A stretch of DNA of 54,072 nt from Pirellulales bacterium (lineage in GTDB: Bacteria > Planctomycetota > Planctomycetia > Pirellulales > JADZDJ01). Location of the stretch: positions 1-54,072 of the forward strand of contig DASRSD010000080.1 of assembly GCA_035656635.1 (NCBI GenBank). The letters are read 5' to 3'. The notes under the pieces were generated by a model. That model did not search any database. It had not been told where the DNA came from and saw only the letters and a list, made by a program, of their open reading frames with translations. The position numbers and the translations under genes were made by a program. Positions 1 to 9,034 of the stretch are shown here, one piece after another; the stretch's first letter is position 1; each line of letters opens with the position of its first letter.

Positions 1-651
1 ATTAAAGGCAATGTAAACATTTGATCCCGAGGAGCCCAGTGTGGCGGCGCCTGTCAAGGCCACCGCGGTCCCCGTGTTCGCGGCCCCGCTGCTTTCGATG
101 ATCGTACTGCCCGTGTAGGTGCTGGCGCCGGACAAAGTGAGCGTGCCCGTATTGCCGCTCAGGCTTTTAATGATCAATCCCGTCGTATTGTTCGTGCCGG
201 TGCTGCTGTTGAAAGCGCCCGCGATCGGAGCGCTAATGGCTGCGCTGACCCCTGTGCCAATGCTGATCAGCGGATTGGCCACGTTCAGCGTCAGGGTATC
301 GCTGCCGCTGGCGGCGATCGTATAGCTTGCCCCGGTACCGGGGTTATTAAATGTGAGACCTGCGGCATTCACTGTGCCGGAGCCATCGTCGATGGTAACG
401 GTGTATGGGGCAGTTCCATTGCCGGCGCCAAATAGCGCCGTGCTGACACTATCCCACACGACGTCGGAAGTGCCAGTGAACCAGAAGATGTTGGTGGGAA
501 GGGTATCCCAAAAGTTGCTGCCATCGGTGACCGGAGGAACGCCATCGCTATCCCAAGTAAGATTCGCGGCTTTTGCCCGGAACGCGGCAATGGCACAGAC
601 AACGCTTACAAGGCAGATCAACTTACGCAGATTGCGGACGGTAGTAAGCAT
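1..651 (-). CDS. Autotransporter-type beta-strand-repeat surface protein, N-terminal part (cut by window edge)
   Basis: The minus strand is open from an ATG at 651 to base 1, 217 codons without a stop, so the gene continues outside the window. The protein starts MLTTVRNLRKLICLVSVVC, a signal peptide, with a likely cut near AFRAKA. The mature part is rich in Gly, Ser, Thr and Asn. It contains TLTLSGASTYTGSTIIES (about residues 169-186), which is the form of the passenger-associated beta-strand repeat found in autotransporter-like proteins. An earlier unit reads TWDSDG...NFWDT, also typical of these proteins. AGAAGG lies about 9 nt upstream of the ATG. The protein is probably exported and folds as a beta helix. 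Whether it ends in a PEP-CTERM or beta-barrel domain cannot be seen. Confidence 0.8.
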   Translation of the reverse strand, partial: MLTTVRNLRKLICLVSVVCAIAAFRAKAANLTWDSDGVPPVTDGSNFWDTLPTNIFWFTGTSDVVWDSVSTALFGAGNGTAPYTVTIDDGSGTVNAAGLTFNNPGTGASYTIAASGSDTLTLNVANPLISIGTGVSAAISAPIAGAFNSSTGTNNTTGLIIKSLSGNTGTLTLSGASTYTGSTIIESSGAANTGTAVALTGAATLGSSGSNVYIAFN

Positions 652-1026
652 TTCCGTTTTCCTTCTGTAGAGATAATTTCGCGGCACAATGTTTGGGCAC
701 AGCTAGTAGCGGCTGATCCGATGGAGGCGGCAGCTTTCTCGGCACGATGCCTTGATAGCGCTTAGAAAACTCCCCGGAACCCAACTGCCCGAATTATATT
801 TCGGTTCTCGCCAGTCACAATGAAATTGCGGGCTTTTGCGTGTCGCCATTTTGTACGACGCGCCGACGCGCGCCGCTTGCGCTGTCGTCCAAAAGGATGA
901 CACGCCTTAGTAGGTGCCTGATGCTGATGAAATTATTTCACGGTGGCAGTGGCCTGCCTTGATACTCGCCCGAGCGGAGAGGATGATATAAGAATCTCTC
1001 ACACTTGCCCGTTGGACCGGAATGCC
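652..1026. other. Intergenic region between divergent genes
   Basis: This stretch separates the minus-strand beta-repeat gene from the plus-strand sensor kinase and must hold promoters for both. No clear promoter, hairpin or RNA was recognised. A 66-codon minus-strand ORF (703-903) has Arg/Ser/Cys-rich composition and no recognisable feature, and is not called. Confidence 0.4.
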
Positions 1027-4000
1027 ATGCAGGCGCTGTTCACCGTTTCCCAAACGTGCCGACTTCGCACGATCGCACTGTTTGCCTTGCTCATTACGAG
1101 CCGCGCCGCCGGAGCACCCACAGATTGGAATGTTCGCGTTTGGCAGCCGAACGACGCTTCGCCAAACTCCAAAATCTCCGGAGTAGTCCAAACCCAGGAT
1201 GGTTATCTTTGGGTGGGCACTCCTACCGGTCTATCGCGCTTCGACGGCGTGAAATTTGAACAGTGCCCTCTTACCATTCCCTCAGAGAGTGAAAAGGAAC
1301 GGGTTGCTGCAATCACAAAGACGCATGCCGGCGGCCTGCTTGTAGCGTCTGAGACGGGTCGGATCATTGAAATGGATTTTGGCAGGCCGCCAAAAATCTT
1401 AGGGCACTTGCCAAATTTCCAGCCGGAAGATGTGGTGGAAGACGGGCAGCAGGCCATTTGGGTGAGTTCACGCGCCGGGCAGCTAGCGCGAATTTTAGAC
1501 CAAAAGATCACAGAATTTAGCGCTCAAGACGGGGTACCGAATGGCCGTTCCACTTGCAATTTAATAGTTGATATCAACGGCTCAATTTGGTTTGCCAAGG
1601 GAGCCCAGATCGGCATCTTTCGTGATGGTCGTTTTAACGTGCTGGCAAAGTTACCGCAGCAGGCGCAGTTGACCGCTGCGCATCGCGGCGGCGTGTGGAT
1701 CACCAGCGACTTTGCGCTTTCGCACTGTGACGAGAACGGAGATCTTGAAGATCACGGTTCGTTCAAACCAAAACATGCGATTGGAAATTCGCTGGTAATG
1801 TTGGAAGATCACAACGGCGCAGTCTGGATTGGAACTTCGGCTTACGGTTTGTTTCGCTATGACGGAAAGACATTCGAAAATGTGCCAACTTCCTTTCATC
1901 GCATGACCAGTTTGACCGAAGACAGCGATGGAAACTTATGGGTTGGAACCCAGGGTGGTGGTCTAAATCGTGTGCAACCAAGGGCCATTATGCTGGAGGG
2001 AGGCGAGACCGGTTTAATGTCGCAAACCGTCATGTCGCTTTGCGAAGATACGGAAGGCACGTTCTGGGCCGCCATGCAGGATGGAAGTCTTAAGCGGCGC
2101 ACGGACGGCCAATGGATTAATGCTTCGCTGCCGAACCCGTGGTCGGATGAAGCAGTAATTAGCGTCGCGTCCGACCGAGACGGCAAAATATGGGTCGGAG
2201 GACAGAACGGAAGATTATTCAATTTGCAACACGATCATTGGGCCAGCTATTCCAAATCGGACGGATTGGCAGCGCAAACCATCTCTAAAATGCTGGTGAC
2301 CAAAAATGGCGATTTATGGATTGTTGCACAAACGCCGGACACATTACAACGCGTACGAGCCGGCAAGTTTCAAACATTCACGTTGCCTGCCCTCGAGTTT
2401 CATGTTCGCGCTCTGGCAGAAGACGGCGATGGAAACATTTGGATTGCATCGGAACGCGGCAAGCTTTGGCGAATTACAAACGATAATGTGTTCGACGAAA
2501 CTAGCCGCTTACCGAAAGGCTTTGTGGGTATTCTATGCCTATATGCCAATAACAATGGAACCATTTGGATCGGTACGGCACAATCAGGACTTTTTCAACT
2601 CCAAGATGGAAACGTTAAGCGAATCGACACGCGTCAGGGGCTTTATAGCAATTGCATCGCCCAAATTATTCCGGACGAGCGCGGCTGGGTATGGTTCGGC
2701 GCCAGCAACGGCATTTTCAAAGTCCGTGAGCGCGAGTTAGCCGACGTTGCCGATGGAAAACAAACGCGCTTACGCTCTATGCACTATGGCCTGGAAGAAG
2801 GATTACCCACGCTACAAACCACCGTCGCGCGCTGCAACGCGGTTCGAGGTCATGACGGTCATTTATGGCTCATCATGGGGCCGGCACTGGTCACGATTTC
2901 GCCGGAAAAAGTTCGCGAACAGTTGCAGCCGCCACCGGTGATTTTGGAAAAAGTGTTAGTAGACGACAATCTGGTGGCTTCATATGCCGGCGTCTTTCCA
3001 TCGACCACCACGGTCAATCTCGATCAGCCAACCAACCCCGTGCAACTTCCGCCGGATCACCATCGGGTGCAATTCGATTTCACGGCCCTAAGCTTCAATG
3101 CTCCTTCCAACGTGCAATTTCAATATCAGTTGCAAAACTTTGACGACCGCTGGATCGACGGTGGCGCGCAACGGGAAGTAACGTACTCCCGGTTGCCGCC
3201 GGGCGATTATCAATTCGCCGTGCGGGCTTGTAACAGTGACGGCGTGTGGAACGAAGCCGGCGCTAAGTTGGCGTTCACCGTGGTGCCCGGAATTTTACAA
3301 ACCACTTGGTTTCGATTGGGGGCCGTGGGCTTGTTTACCACGGCAGTGGTGGCGCTGGCGCGTTATATTTCGTTCCGCCGCTTACGCGCGCAGGTTCGAA
3401 GCCTCGAACGCCAAACCGCAATTGATCGGGAACGCACCCGCATCGCGCGCGATTTGCACGACGAACTCGGCGCCGGATTAACCAGTGTCGCCATGCTGGG
3501 TGATATGGCGCTGCGTCATCGCGCCAACGAAAATGAAGTTCGCGCTTATGCGCAGCAAATTACCTCCACCTCCCGGCAAATCATGAAGTCGTTGGACGAA
3601 ACGGTGTGGGCCGTCCATCCGCGCAATGATACGCTGGAACACTTGCTAAATTACCTGGGCAAATATGCTCTGGAATTTTTGGATTCGGCCGATGTTCGGT
3701 GCCGGATGAACTTGGTTGAGGATGCCCCCCGGGTACCCGTCACCGCGGAAGTTCGGCATAACGTGTTGCTAGTGGTGAAAGAAGCGCTGAACAATGTCGT
3801 GCGGCATTCGCACGCCAGCGAAGTGCGAATTCATGTGGGCGTCAATGGAAAATCTTCGTATTTATCCATCGAGGACAACGGCTGTGGGTTCAACGGCGCA
3901 ACCGAAGATGTGCTGGCCGACGGACTCCACAACATGCGGCAACGAATGGCAGATATCGACGGCCGCTTTGAAATTAACAGCGAAAAAGCCAGCGGCACGA

Positions 4001-4038
4001 AAATTTTCCTCAGTTTCCCTTGCCGCTCGGCAAATTAG
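1027..4038 (+). CDS. Two-component sensor histidine kinase with periplasmic beta-propeller and Y_Y_Y domain
   Basis: The 1003-residue protein senses a periplasmic signal and phosphorylates a response regulator. From the chosen ATG it starts MQALFTVSQTCRLRTIALF, a signal peptide; the reading frame is open further up to 943, but that stretch does not look like protein. Many blades follow with the signature WVGTPTGLSRFDG, WIGTSAYGLFRYDG, WVGTQGGGLNRV and WIGTAQSGLFQL. These are two-component regulator propeller repeats. A Y_Y_Y domain (about 680-760, ending in SRLPPGDYQFAVRACN) precedes one membrane segment (WFRLGAVGLFTTAVVALARY). The cytoplasmic part has a HisKA_3 domain with IARDLHDELGAGL (phospho-His near 811) and an HATPase domain with NNVVRHSHA and DNGCGF. 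It sits 13 nt before the response regulator. Unlike the one-piece Bacteroidetes hybrids, receiver and output are on a separate protein. Confidence 0.93.
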   Translation: MQALFTVSQTCRLRTIALFALLITSRAAGAPTDWNVRVWQPNDASPNSKISGVVQTQDGYLWVGTPTGLSRFDGVKFEQCPLTIPSESEKERVAAITKTHAGGLLVASETGRIIEMDFGRPPKILGHLPNFQPEDVVEDGQQAIWVSSRAGQLARILDQKITEFSAQDGVPNGRSTCNLIVDINGSIWFAKGAQIGIFRDGRFNVLAKLPQQAQLTAAHRGGVWITSDFALSHCDENGDLEDHGSFKPKHAIGNSLVMLEDHNGAVWIGTSAYGLFRYDGKTFENVPTSFHRMTSLTEDSDGNLWVGTQGGGLNRVQPRAIMLEGGETGLMSQTVMSLCEDTEGTFWAAMQDGSLKRRTDGQWINASLPNPWSDEAVISVASDRDGKIWVGGQNGRLFNLQHDHWASYSKSDGLAAQTISKMLVTKNGDLWIVAQTPDTLQRVRAGKFQTFTLPALEFHVRALAEDGDGNIWIASERGKLWRITNDNVFDETSRLPKGFVGILCLYANNNGTIWIGTAQSGLFQLQDGNVKRIDTRQGLYSNCIAQIIPDERGWVWFGASNGIFKVRERELADVADGKQTRLRSMHYGLEEGLPTLQTTVARCNAVRGHDGHLWLIMGPALVTISPEKVREQLQPPPVILEKVLVDDNLVASYAGVFPSTTTVNLDQPTNPVQLPPDHHRVQFDFTALSFNAPSNVQFQYQLQNFDDRWIDGGAQREVTYSRLPPGDYQFAVRACNSDGVWNEAGAKLAFTVVPGILQTTWFRLGAVGLFTTAVVALARYISFRRLRAQVRSLERQTAIDRERTRIARDLHDELGAGLTSVAMLGDMALRHRANENEVRAYAQQITSTSRQIMKSLDETVWAVHPRNDTLEHLLNYLGKYALEFLDSADVRCRMNLVEDAPRVPVTAEVRHNVLLVVKEALNNVVRHSHASEVRIHVGVNGKSSYLSIEDNGCGFNGATEDVLADGLHNMRQRMADIDGRFEINSEKASGTKIFLSFPCRSAN

Positions 4039-4051
4039 GAGGCACTCCACG

Positions 4052-4678
4052 ATGACCATTACGGTATCCATTGTCGAAGATCACGAATCTACCCGCAAAA
4101 GTTTACGGGCTCTGCTTGCCGAATCGGGTTTGAAACTTTTGGCGAGCTATCCGACCGCGGAAGAAGCGCTAGTGGGCATTCCGAAAAACCCACCTCAAGT
4201 GGCGCTGGTCGATATTAACCTTCCTGGCATGGATGGCATTGAATGTGTCCGTCGCTTAAAGGCCAATTTGCCGGATTTGGAAGTGCTGATGCTTACCACT
4301 TATGACGAAACCGATTTAATCTTCAATTCGTTGCGCGCCGGCGCAAACGGCTATGTGCTGAAAAGTGCTCCTGCTGCTGAATTAATGCATGCCATCGAGC
4401 AAATTCACAGCGGTGGTTCTCCCATGTCTATGCCGATCGCGCGGAAAGTGGTTGGTTATTTTAGCCAGATTCGCAAGAAAAACCCCGAAGTGGAGAAGCT
4501 CAGCAAGCGGGAATATGAGGTGCTGTCGCTGCTTGCCGAAGGATATCGCTATAAGGAAATATGCGCAGCACTAAATATCAGCATGAGCACGGTGCGCACC
4601 CATATTCGCCGCATGTATCAGGCTTTGCAGGTCGAATCACGCACGGAAGCAACCGTGAAGTTCTTACAGCGGTTATAG
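4052..4678 (+). CDS. NarL/FixJ-family response regulator
   Basis: This 208-residue DNA-binding regulator is the partner of the kinase just upstream. The start is fixed by AGGAGG at 4037-4042, 9 nt before the ATG; the open frame reaches back to 3794, but only inside the kinase gene. Residues 1-120 form a receiver domain: acidic pair ED near residues 9-10, phospho-acceptor Asp54 in ALVDINLPGMDG, and the conserved Lys in NGYVLKSA. Residues about 143-208 form a LuxR helix-turn-helix (LSKREYEVLSLLAEGYRYKE, then STVRTHIRRMYQAL). The target genes are not evident from the neighbourhood. A tRNA gene in the opposite direction follows about 90 nt downstream. Confidence 0.95.
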   Translation: MTITVSIVEDHESTRKSLRALLAESGLKLLASYPTAEEALVGIPKNPPQVALVDINLPGMDGIECVRRLKANLPDLEVLMLTTYDETDLIFNSLRAGANGYVLKSAPAAELMHAIEQIHSGGSPMSMPIARKVVGYFSQIRKKNPEVEKLSKREYEVLSLLAEGYRYKEICAALNISMSTVRTHIRRMYQALQVESRTEATVKFLQRL

Positions 4679-4771
4679 AGCTCGTCGCAGGTTTATCTGG
4701 TATCCGATTACTCTACTATCGCTACCGGGCTTACTTTCAAATCCCTTCGACCATCGCCGCATTCCCTTTAG

Positions 4772-4853
4772 CGGAGGGCACGGGGCTCGAACCCGCAACC
4801 GGTTTCCCGGCACCACATTTCCAGTGTGGCCGCTAACCATTCGCTTACCCTCC
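4772..4853 (-). tRNA. tRNA-Ser (anticodon GGA)
   Basis: The reverse complement gives an acceptor stem GGAGGGT paired to GCCCTCC with discriminator G. The anticodon stem-loop is CCACA-CTGGAAA-TGTGG with anticodon GGA (reads UCC and UCU). A long variable arm (CCGG-GAAA-CCGG) is typical of class II tRNAs. The T arm is GCGGG-TTCGAGC-CCCGT. The 3' CCA is not encoded. Confidence 0.95.
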
Positions 4854-5308
4854 GAAACCACTTACATTCATAATCTTACATCGTTTGCGGTTTCTCGCAA
4901 ACCGGCAAAATAAAGCTGCCGTTACAGCCAACCTCAACCAATTGACGCTGCAACTTGCATTGTGGTTAACAATGAGTATTGGGGCGAACGAATCGGCGCA
5001 CTCTTAAGGCTTCGGTTGGATAATTAGCCGTTGTACGTCGGCCGCCCGAATGCGCGAGCCTGCCGCGCGGCATACCATTGGGCAAAGCAGTTCAGCGACA
5101 CGTTGCTGGTCAAAATGCTTGCTAGCAATTCTTTGAGTTTGATTGATAAAGGGAACGCAAACTTGTCCGTAACAGGTTTGCAGTTCATGTTTGGCAAATA
5201 TTGAGCCGAACTCCCAAAGATAGGAACGTAATTGTTCCTTTGGTGTCAATCTGCGTCTGCAGTCTACGCACGCTCGTCTGACGCAATATCGGCTTTTGGG
5301 GGGCACTT
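4854..5308. other. Intergenic region
   Basis: This stretch lies between tRNA-Ser and the glycosyltransferase gene. GGGGGG at about 5297-5302 is the probable ribosome-binding site of the next gene. A 100-codon minus-strand ORF (5004-5306) was looked at but has no recognisable motif and would start inside the leader of the downstream gene, so it is not called. No RNA or clear hairpin was seen. Confidence 0.4.
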
Positions 5309-6871
5309 ATGGCGTTGAGAGATATTGATGCGCAGTTGCCGATCGCCGCGGCAGTAGAAAAAGATCCGGCAATTCGATGGGTTTGGATCATTCTTTTAGT
5401 CCATTTGGCAGCCTGGACGATCGTCCCCACTTTGGCCAATCGCAACTTGACATTCGATTCAATCGAAATGTGGTTTTGGGGACAAAATAGCCAACTCGGC
5501 TATTCCAAGCATCCACCACTTCCCGCTTGGTGCGCCCACGCGCTCACGAGTGTATTTGGAAAGCAGGAAATTGTCCTGTATTTTGGAGGACAATGTGCTG
5601 TAGTGCTGGCGATGTGGGGAGTTTGGAAACTAGCGCGACATTGGTTGTCGTCATCATTGGCATTGTTGTCGCTTTTACTGCTGGAATCGTGCTACTTTTT
5701 CAACTGGAAAACGGTTCAATTCAACAACAACACGCTAAATCTGCCTTGGTGGGCTCTATCAGCACTTATGTTCCACGCTGCATTAATGCAGAACCGGCGC
5801 AGAGATTGGGTTGCCACCGGCGTGTTCTTGGCGCTGGGCATGTATACGAAGTATGACATTGCTTTCTTAGGATTGTCGATGGTGGCCTTGTTGGTTGTCC
5901 ATCCTGGGGCTCGACCATTATGGCGCACCGCCGGACCGTATCTGACTGCATCGACAACATTGATTCTGATCGCGCCCCATTTAATTTGGACGGTGTCATC
6001 GCATTTTCCCACCATTCAATATGCGATGAACCGTTCGCAGCATGCTGGAGGATTTTTAGACCATATAGTTAATCCGCTGACATTCCTCCTCTCACAAACA
6101 GCAGCGGTTGCGCCCGCGGCACTATTGTTATGGCCAGCGCTAGGGCAAAAATGGAAATTGCGCGACTGGAATTCTGATCAGTCTTATGTCCGCTCTTTTG
6201 CACTGTTCATTGGGATGGGCCCCTTCGGTTTATATTTGCTGTTGTCTGCAATCACAGGGGCGAAGTTGTCTCCAGGCTGGGGCGCGCCGTTATGGATGTT
6301 TTGGCCTCTGTTGTTGTTAACCTGCTTCGAATTCAGCAACGACCCTATTAAACTGCGCTGGGTACTATACCGGGCCACAATGGTGGCAACGTTGTTTCCA
6401 ATTGCCTTCGTTGCCGAGCGGTTCATTTCACCCTATGTGTTGCAAAACTGGTCTCATGCCGCATTTCCTGGACAAGAACTGGGGGCTGCCGTGCAGCAAG
6501 CTTGGCACGGAGAATACGCCACTACCTTACCGTGGGTTGGGGGTGATTGGTGGCTGGCTGGAAATGCATCTTTTTATTCAGAGGATACCCCGTGCATATA
6601 TGGCGATTTGGATCGCCGAGTTAGTCCTTGGGCAAGTGACGAAAAACTTCGGACTGCAGGTGGAGTACTCGTGTGGTCTGAAGATTCCAAGCATCCTGGT
6701 CCACCTGCCGACTGGCAGCAGCGTTTTCCGGAAATGCATTCATTGGGCGTGATCGAAATACCATATCACACCTCAGCCAAGGTCTCGCCAGCGCGCTTTG
6801 GCATGGCACGAGTGCCGCCAGCAAATCAAGTAGAACTGGCGAACAAGCTTGATCAACCATTGCGCCGGTAG
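5309..6871 (+). CDS. ArnT/PMT-like glycosyltransferase (lipid-linked sugar donor), integral membrane
   Basis: This 520-residue membrane protein belongs to the dolichyl-phosphate-mannose mannosyltransferase / ArnT superfamily (PMT_2 type). It moves a sugar from a polyprenyl-phosphate carrier to protein or lipid on the outer side of the membrane. After the first membrane segment (WVWIILLVHLAAWTIVP) comes the family's acidic loop and proline motif, FDSIEMWFWG followed by GYSKHPPLPAW. About ten more hydrophobic segments follow, then a soluble C-terminal part of about 130 residues. The start ATG is preceded by GGGGGG about 8 nt upstream. It stands alone between a tRNA and rho, so the acceptor is unknown. 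Lipid A modification is possible since kdsA is present, but this is inference. Confidence 0.85.
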   Translation: MALRDIDAQLPIAAAVEKDPAIRWVWIILLVHLAAWTIVPTLANRNLTFDSIEMWFWGQNSQLGYSKHPPLPAWCAHALTSVFGKQEIVLYFGGQCAVVLAMWGVWKLARHWLSSSLALLSLLLLESCYFFNWKTVQFNNNTLNLPWWALSALMFHAALMQNRRRDWVATGVFLALGMYTKYDIAFLGLSMVALLVVHPGARPLWRTAGPYLTASTTLILIAPHLIWTVSSHFPTIQYAMNRSQHAGGFLDHIVNPLTFLLSQTAAVAPAALLLWPALGQKWKLRDWNSDQSYVRSFALFIGMGPFGLYLLLSAITGAKLSPGWGAPLWMFWPLLLLTCFEFSNDPIKLRWVLYRATMVATLFPIAFVAERFISPYVLQNWSHAAFPGQELGAAVQQAWHGEYATTLPWVGGDWWLAGNASFYSEDTPCIYGDLDRRVSPWASDEKLRTAGGVLVWSEDSKHPGPPADWQQRFPEMHSLGVIEIPYHTSAKVSPARFGMARVPPANQVELANKLDQPLRR

Positions 6872-6910
6872 AGCACAATCGGTTGAGTGCCGTTGAGTAC
6901 AGTTTGCAGT

Positions 6911-8230
6911 TTAATCCACACCCGCTTTGGCGCCGGCAATCAGACTAATGAACTCACGATTCGTTTTGAACTTTGCCAACTTAGTTGTGAGCTGTTCCAT
7001 GGCATCGACATGATGCATGTTAGCCAGTGTGCGCCGTAACATGGTGACGGCATGCAACGTTTCCGCGTCAAGCAGCTTTTCTTCGCGGCGGGTACCCGAT
7101 TGAGTAATGTCCAAAGCCGGCCAAACGCGACGGTCGGCGAGCTTACGGTCGAGCACCAATTCCATGTTGCCGGTACCTTTGAATTCCTGAAAAATCGCTT
7201 CGTCCATGCGGCTACCGGTGTCGATCAGTGCTGTCGCCGCAATCGTGAGCGAGCCCCCTTCCTCGAACAACCGAGCAGTGGCAAATAATTTTTTGGGAAT
7301 ATCGAGGGCGCGAATATCTAACCCGCCTGTGGCGGTACGATCGCCGCGAGTCACTTTGTTAAACGCTCGGGCCATGCGGGTAATAGAATCCATCAACAAG
7401 AACACATCTTTACCCATCTCAGCCAGCCGTTTGCAACGTTCAACGGCAATTTGTGCCAAGCGAACATGGCTTTCGACATCGCGATCGAGGCTACTAGCAA
7501 TCACATCGCCATTCACACTGCGCCGCATGTCAGTGACTTCCTCCGGCCGCTCGTCGATGAGTAGCATCACCAATTTCATGTCCGGATAGTTTTGCGAAAT
7601 CGCCTGACTTATTTGCTGCAGCAGAATGGTTTTTCCAGTGCGTGGTGGTGCGACTATCAGAGCTCGCTGACCTTTTCCAATCGGCGTCAGCAAATCAATT
7701 ACGCGAGTCGTAATCGGCTGCTGACCGGTTTCCAATTGCAACCAGCTCTCTGGATTGATGGGCGTAAGTTGGTCAAAGTCCTTAACGTTCGGATAATCTT
7801 CCGGTTTCATTCCGTCGACATCAAGGATTTCCTTCAGCCGCGGACCCTGTTGGCGGCGGCTGTGTTGCACCATCCCGTTCACCAACACTCCCTCGCGGAG
7901 GCGGAATTTCTCGATCATAGTGCCTGGAACGAACGGATCCGTACGTTCCCGAGATAGATTATTGGCGATGCTGCGTAAGAATCCATAACCATTGGGATGC
8001 AGCTCAAGAACGCCAGCGCCCGGTTCAGGCGGTGTAGTATCGGAACCTTCGGGAAATTCAATTTCAGGCAATGGCGCACGAGGGCCAGGATCATTGCCGT
8101 AGCGACGGTAGCCACCGCCTCCATATCCCCCTGGGCGTCCGTTCATGTTTCCGCCACGACCACCACCGCCCCCGCCCCCGTAGTAACCTCGGCCTCGCCC
8201 ACGACCACCCTTATTACGCTTCTTTCCCAT
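6911..8230 (-). CDS. rho: Transcription termination factor Rho with Gly/Arg-rich N-terminus
   Basis: Rho is the hexameric RNA helicase that ends transcription at Rho-dependent sites. The 439-residue protein has the OB-fold RNA-binding part (VLELHPNGYGFLR, residues 74-86), a Walker A motif APPRTGKT (194-201), Walker B VFLLMDSITRMARAFN, and the Q/R-loop end with GTRREEKLL. The first 50 residues are unusual: MGKKRNKGGRGRGRGYYGG, then runs of Gly, Arg and Tyr like an RGG box. This replaces the small helical N-terminal domain of E. coli Rho. The RGG part may help bind RNA or promote condensation (inference). The ATG at 8230 has only GGTGAG as a weak ribosome-binding site. Confidence 0.97.
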   Translation of the reverse strand: MGKKRNKGGRGRGRGYYGGGGGGGRGGNMNGRPGGYGGGGYRRYGNDPGPRAPLPEIEFPEGSDTTPPEPGAGVLELHPNGYGFLRSIANNLSRERTDPFVPGTMIEKFRLREGVLVNGMVQHSRRQQGPRLKEILDVDGMKPEDYPNVKDFDQLTPINPESWLQLETGQQPITTRVIDLLTPIGKGQRALIVAPPRTGKTILLQQISQAISQNYPDMKLVMLLIDERPEEVTDMRRSVNGDVIASSLDRDVESHVRLAQIAVERCKRLAEMGKDVFLLMDSITRMARAFNKVTRGDRTATGGLDIRALDIPKKLFATARLFEEGGSLTIAATALIDTGSRMDEAIFQEFKGTGNMELVLDRKLADRRVWPALDITQSGTRREEKLLDAETLHAVTMLRRTLANMHHVDAMEQLTTKLAKFKTNREFISLIAGAKAGVD

Positions 8231-8437
8231 AGCTCACCCTGAAAGGAAACCTCACGAAGCGCTGATCCCAGCGCTGGGGTTGGAACGCCTCCAACACTTA
8301 CAGACTGGACGCACAACTTTAATCCAGCCAATGGTCCGCTACGACAGATGCATCATTCTCAATCTGCCATTGGAACAAAATAGATAAAAATACTGCAAAA
8401 CGATACGAAAATCAGTTTTTGGCCGGGCGGACGCGCT

Positions 8438-8599
8438 TCACAGAATCGCGTTGCCTAGCCATGCAAAGAGCGTTAGCTCCGGGCCAATGTGCATAGCCCC
8501 CAACAAAAGTGTGCCCAACAGTACGAACACCTCTGATAACTGCTTTGCAGGTCTCCGGCCAACGCGGTCAAAAACAGGTCGCCAAAAAATGAGTACTGA
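8438..8599 (-). pseudogene. Possible remnant of a small membrane protein
   Basis: Reading the minus strand from just after a TAG at 8602-8600 gives 53 residues to a TGA at 8438. They include VFVLLGTLLLGAMHIG and ELTLFAWLGNAIL, a helical-hairpin-like pattern, preceded by FDRVGRRPAKQLSE. There is no ATG start before the hydrophobic part; a GTG exists at its beginning. The sequence upstream in the same frame is closed by stops. This could be a degraded gene end or a very short real peptide starting at the GTG. Function unknown. Confidence 0.25.
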
Positions 8600-8874
8600 C
8601 TACGAAAGGTCGTTGCTAGCACTCACGACAACAACAGCAAAGCAGCGGACAGAACTAGAATTTTATGTTCCTCGCGCCGAATTCCTGGTCGCGAGAAGCG
8701 GCCGCCAGAATCATCTTTACGGCCAGCTGCGCCTATATTAATAGGCAGAAACTTTAACTGCGCTCAATCATATTCATTGTTCAGCCTGTGTCAAGCGGTG
8801 GATTAAGCAAGCCTAGAGAATTTAGGGAATTAATCGGCCGTATGTTCAATGCGGCCATTTTTATCATTTTTCAT

Positions 8875-8894
8875 CGGTTTTCAGCTGAAAACCG
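8875..8894. promoter_or_regulatory. Perfect 20-bp palindrome (possible operator or stem-loop)
   Basis: CGGTTTTCAGCTGAAAACCG reads the same on both strands with no central spacer. It lies 140 nt upstream of the thioredoxin-fold gene. A dimeric regulator could bind it, or it could form a hairpin in RNA. Its role is inferred from symmetry only. Confidence 0.4.
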
Positions 8895-9034
8895 GCAATC
8901 TCCTCTTGCTCGGTAATTTTCATATAACCGGATTGCTTTCCCATCCGATAACCACGAGGGGGAGCGCTATCGACACGCATTAACCTAACAGCTCAGTCCT
9001 ACTTTTAACGACAAAGCCTAGGGGGGGTTCAATC

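Larger units (their letters stand above)
8231..9034. other. Long intergenic region with a perfect palindrome
   Basis: This 804-nt stretch separates divergent rho and the thioredoxin-fold gene. It holds a 53-codon hydrophobic minus-strand open segment (8438-8599), a short hairpin GGCCG...CGGCC (8836-8840 / 8852-8856) and a perfect 20-nt palindrome (8875-8894), both listed or noted separately. A 96-codon plus-strand ORF (8451-8741) is unconvincing. GGGGGGG just before 9035 is the ribosome-binding site of the next gene. Confidence 0.5.

Noticed and set aside
5004-5306. A 100-codon minus-strand ORF before the glycosyltransferase
   Set aside because: No motif, no ribosome-binding site, and it starts within the leader of the divergent gene. 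It could be real, but nothing supports it.
8451-8741. A 96-codon plus-strand ORF
   Set aside because: Low-complexity Ser/Thr/Arg sequence without a ribosome-binding site; it overlaps the hydrophobic segment on the other strand.
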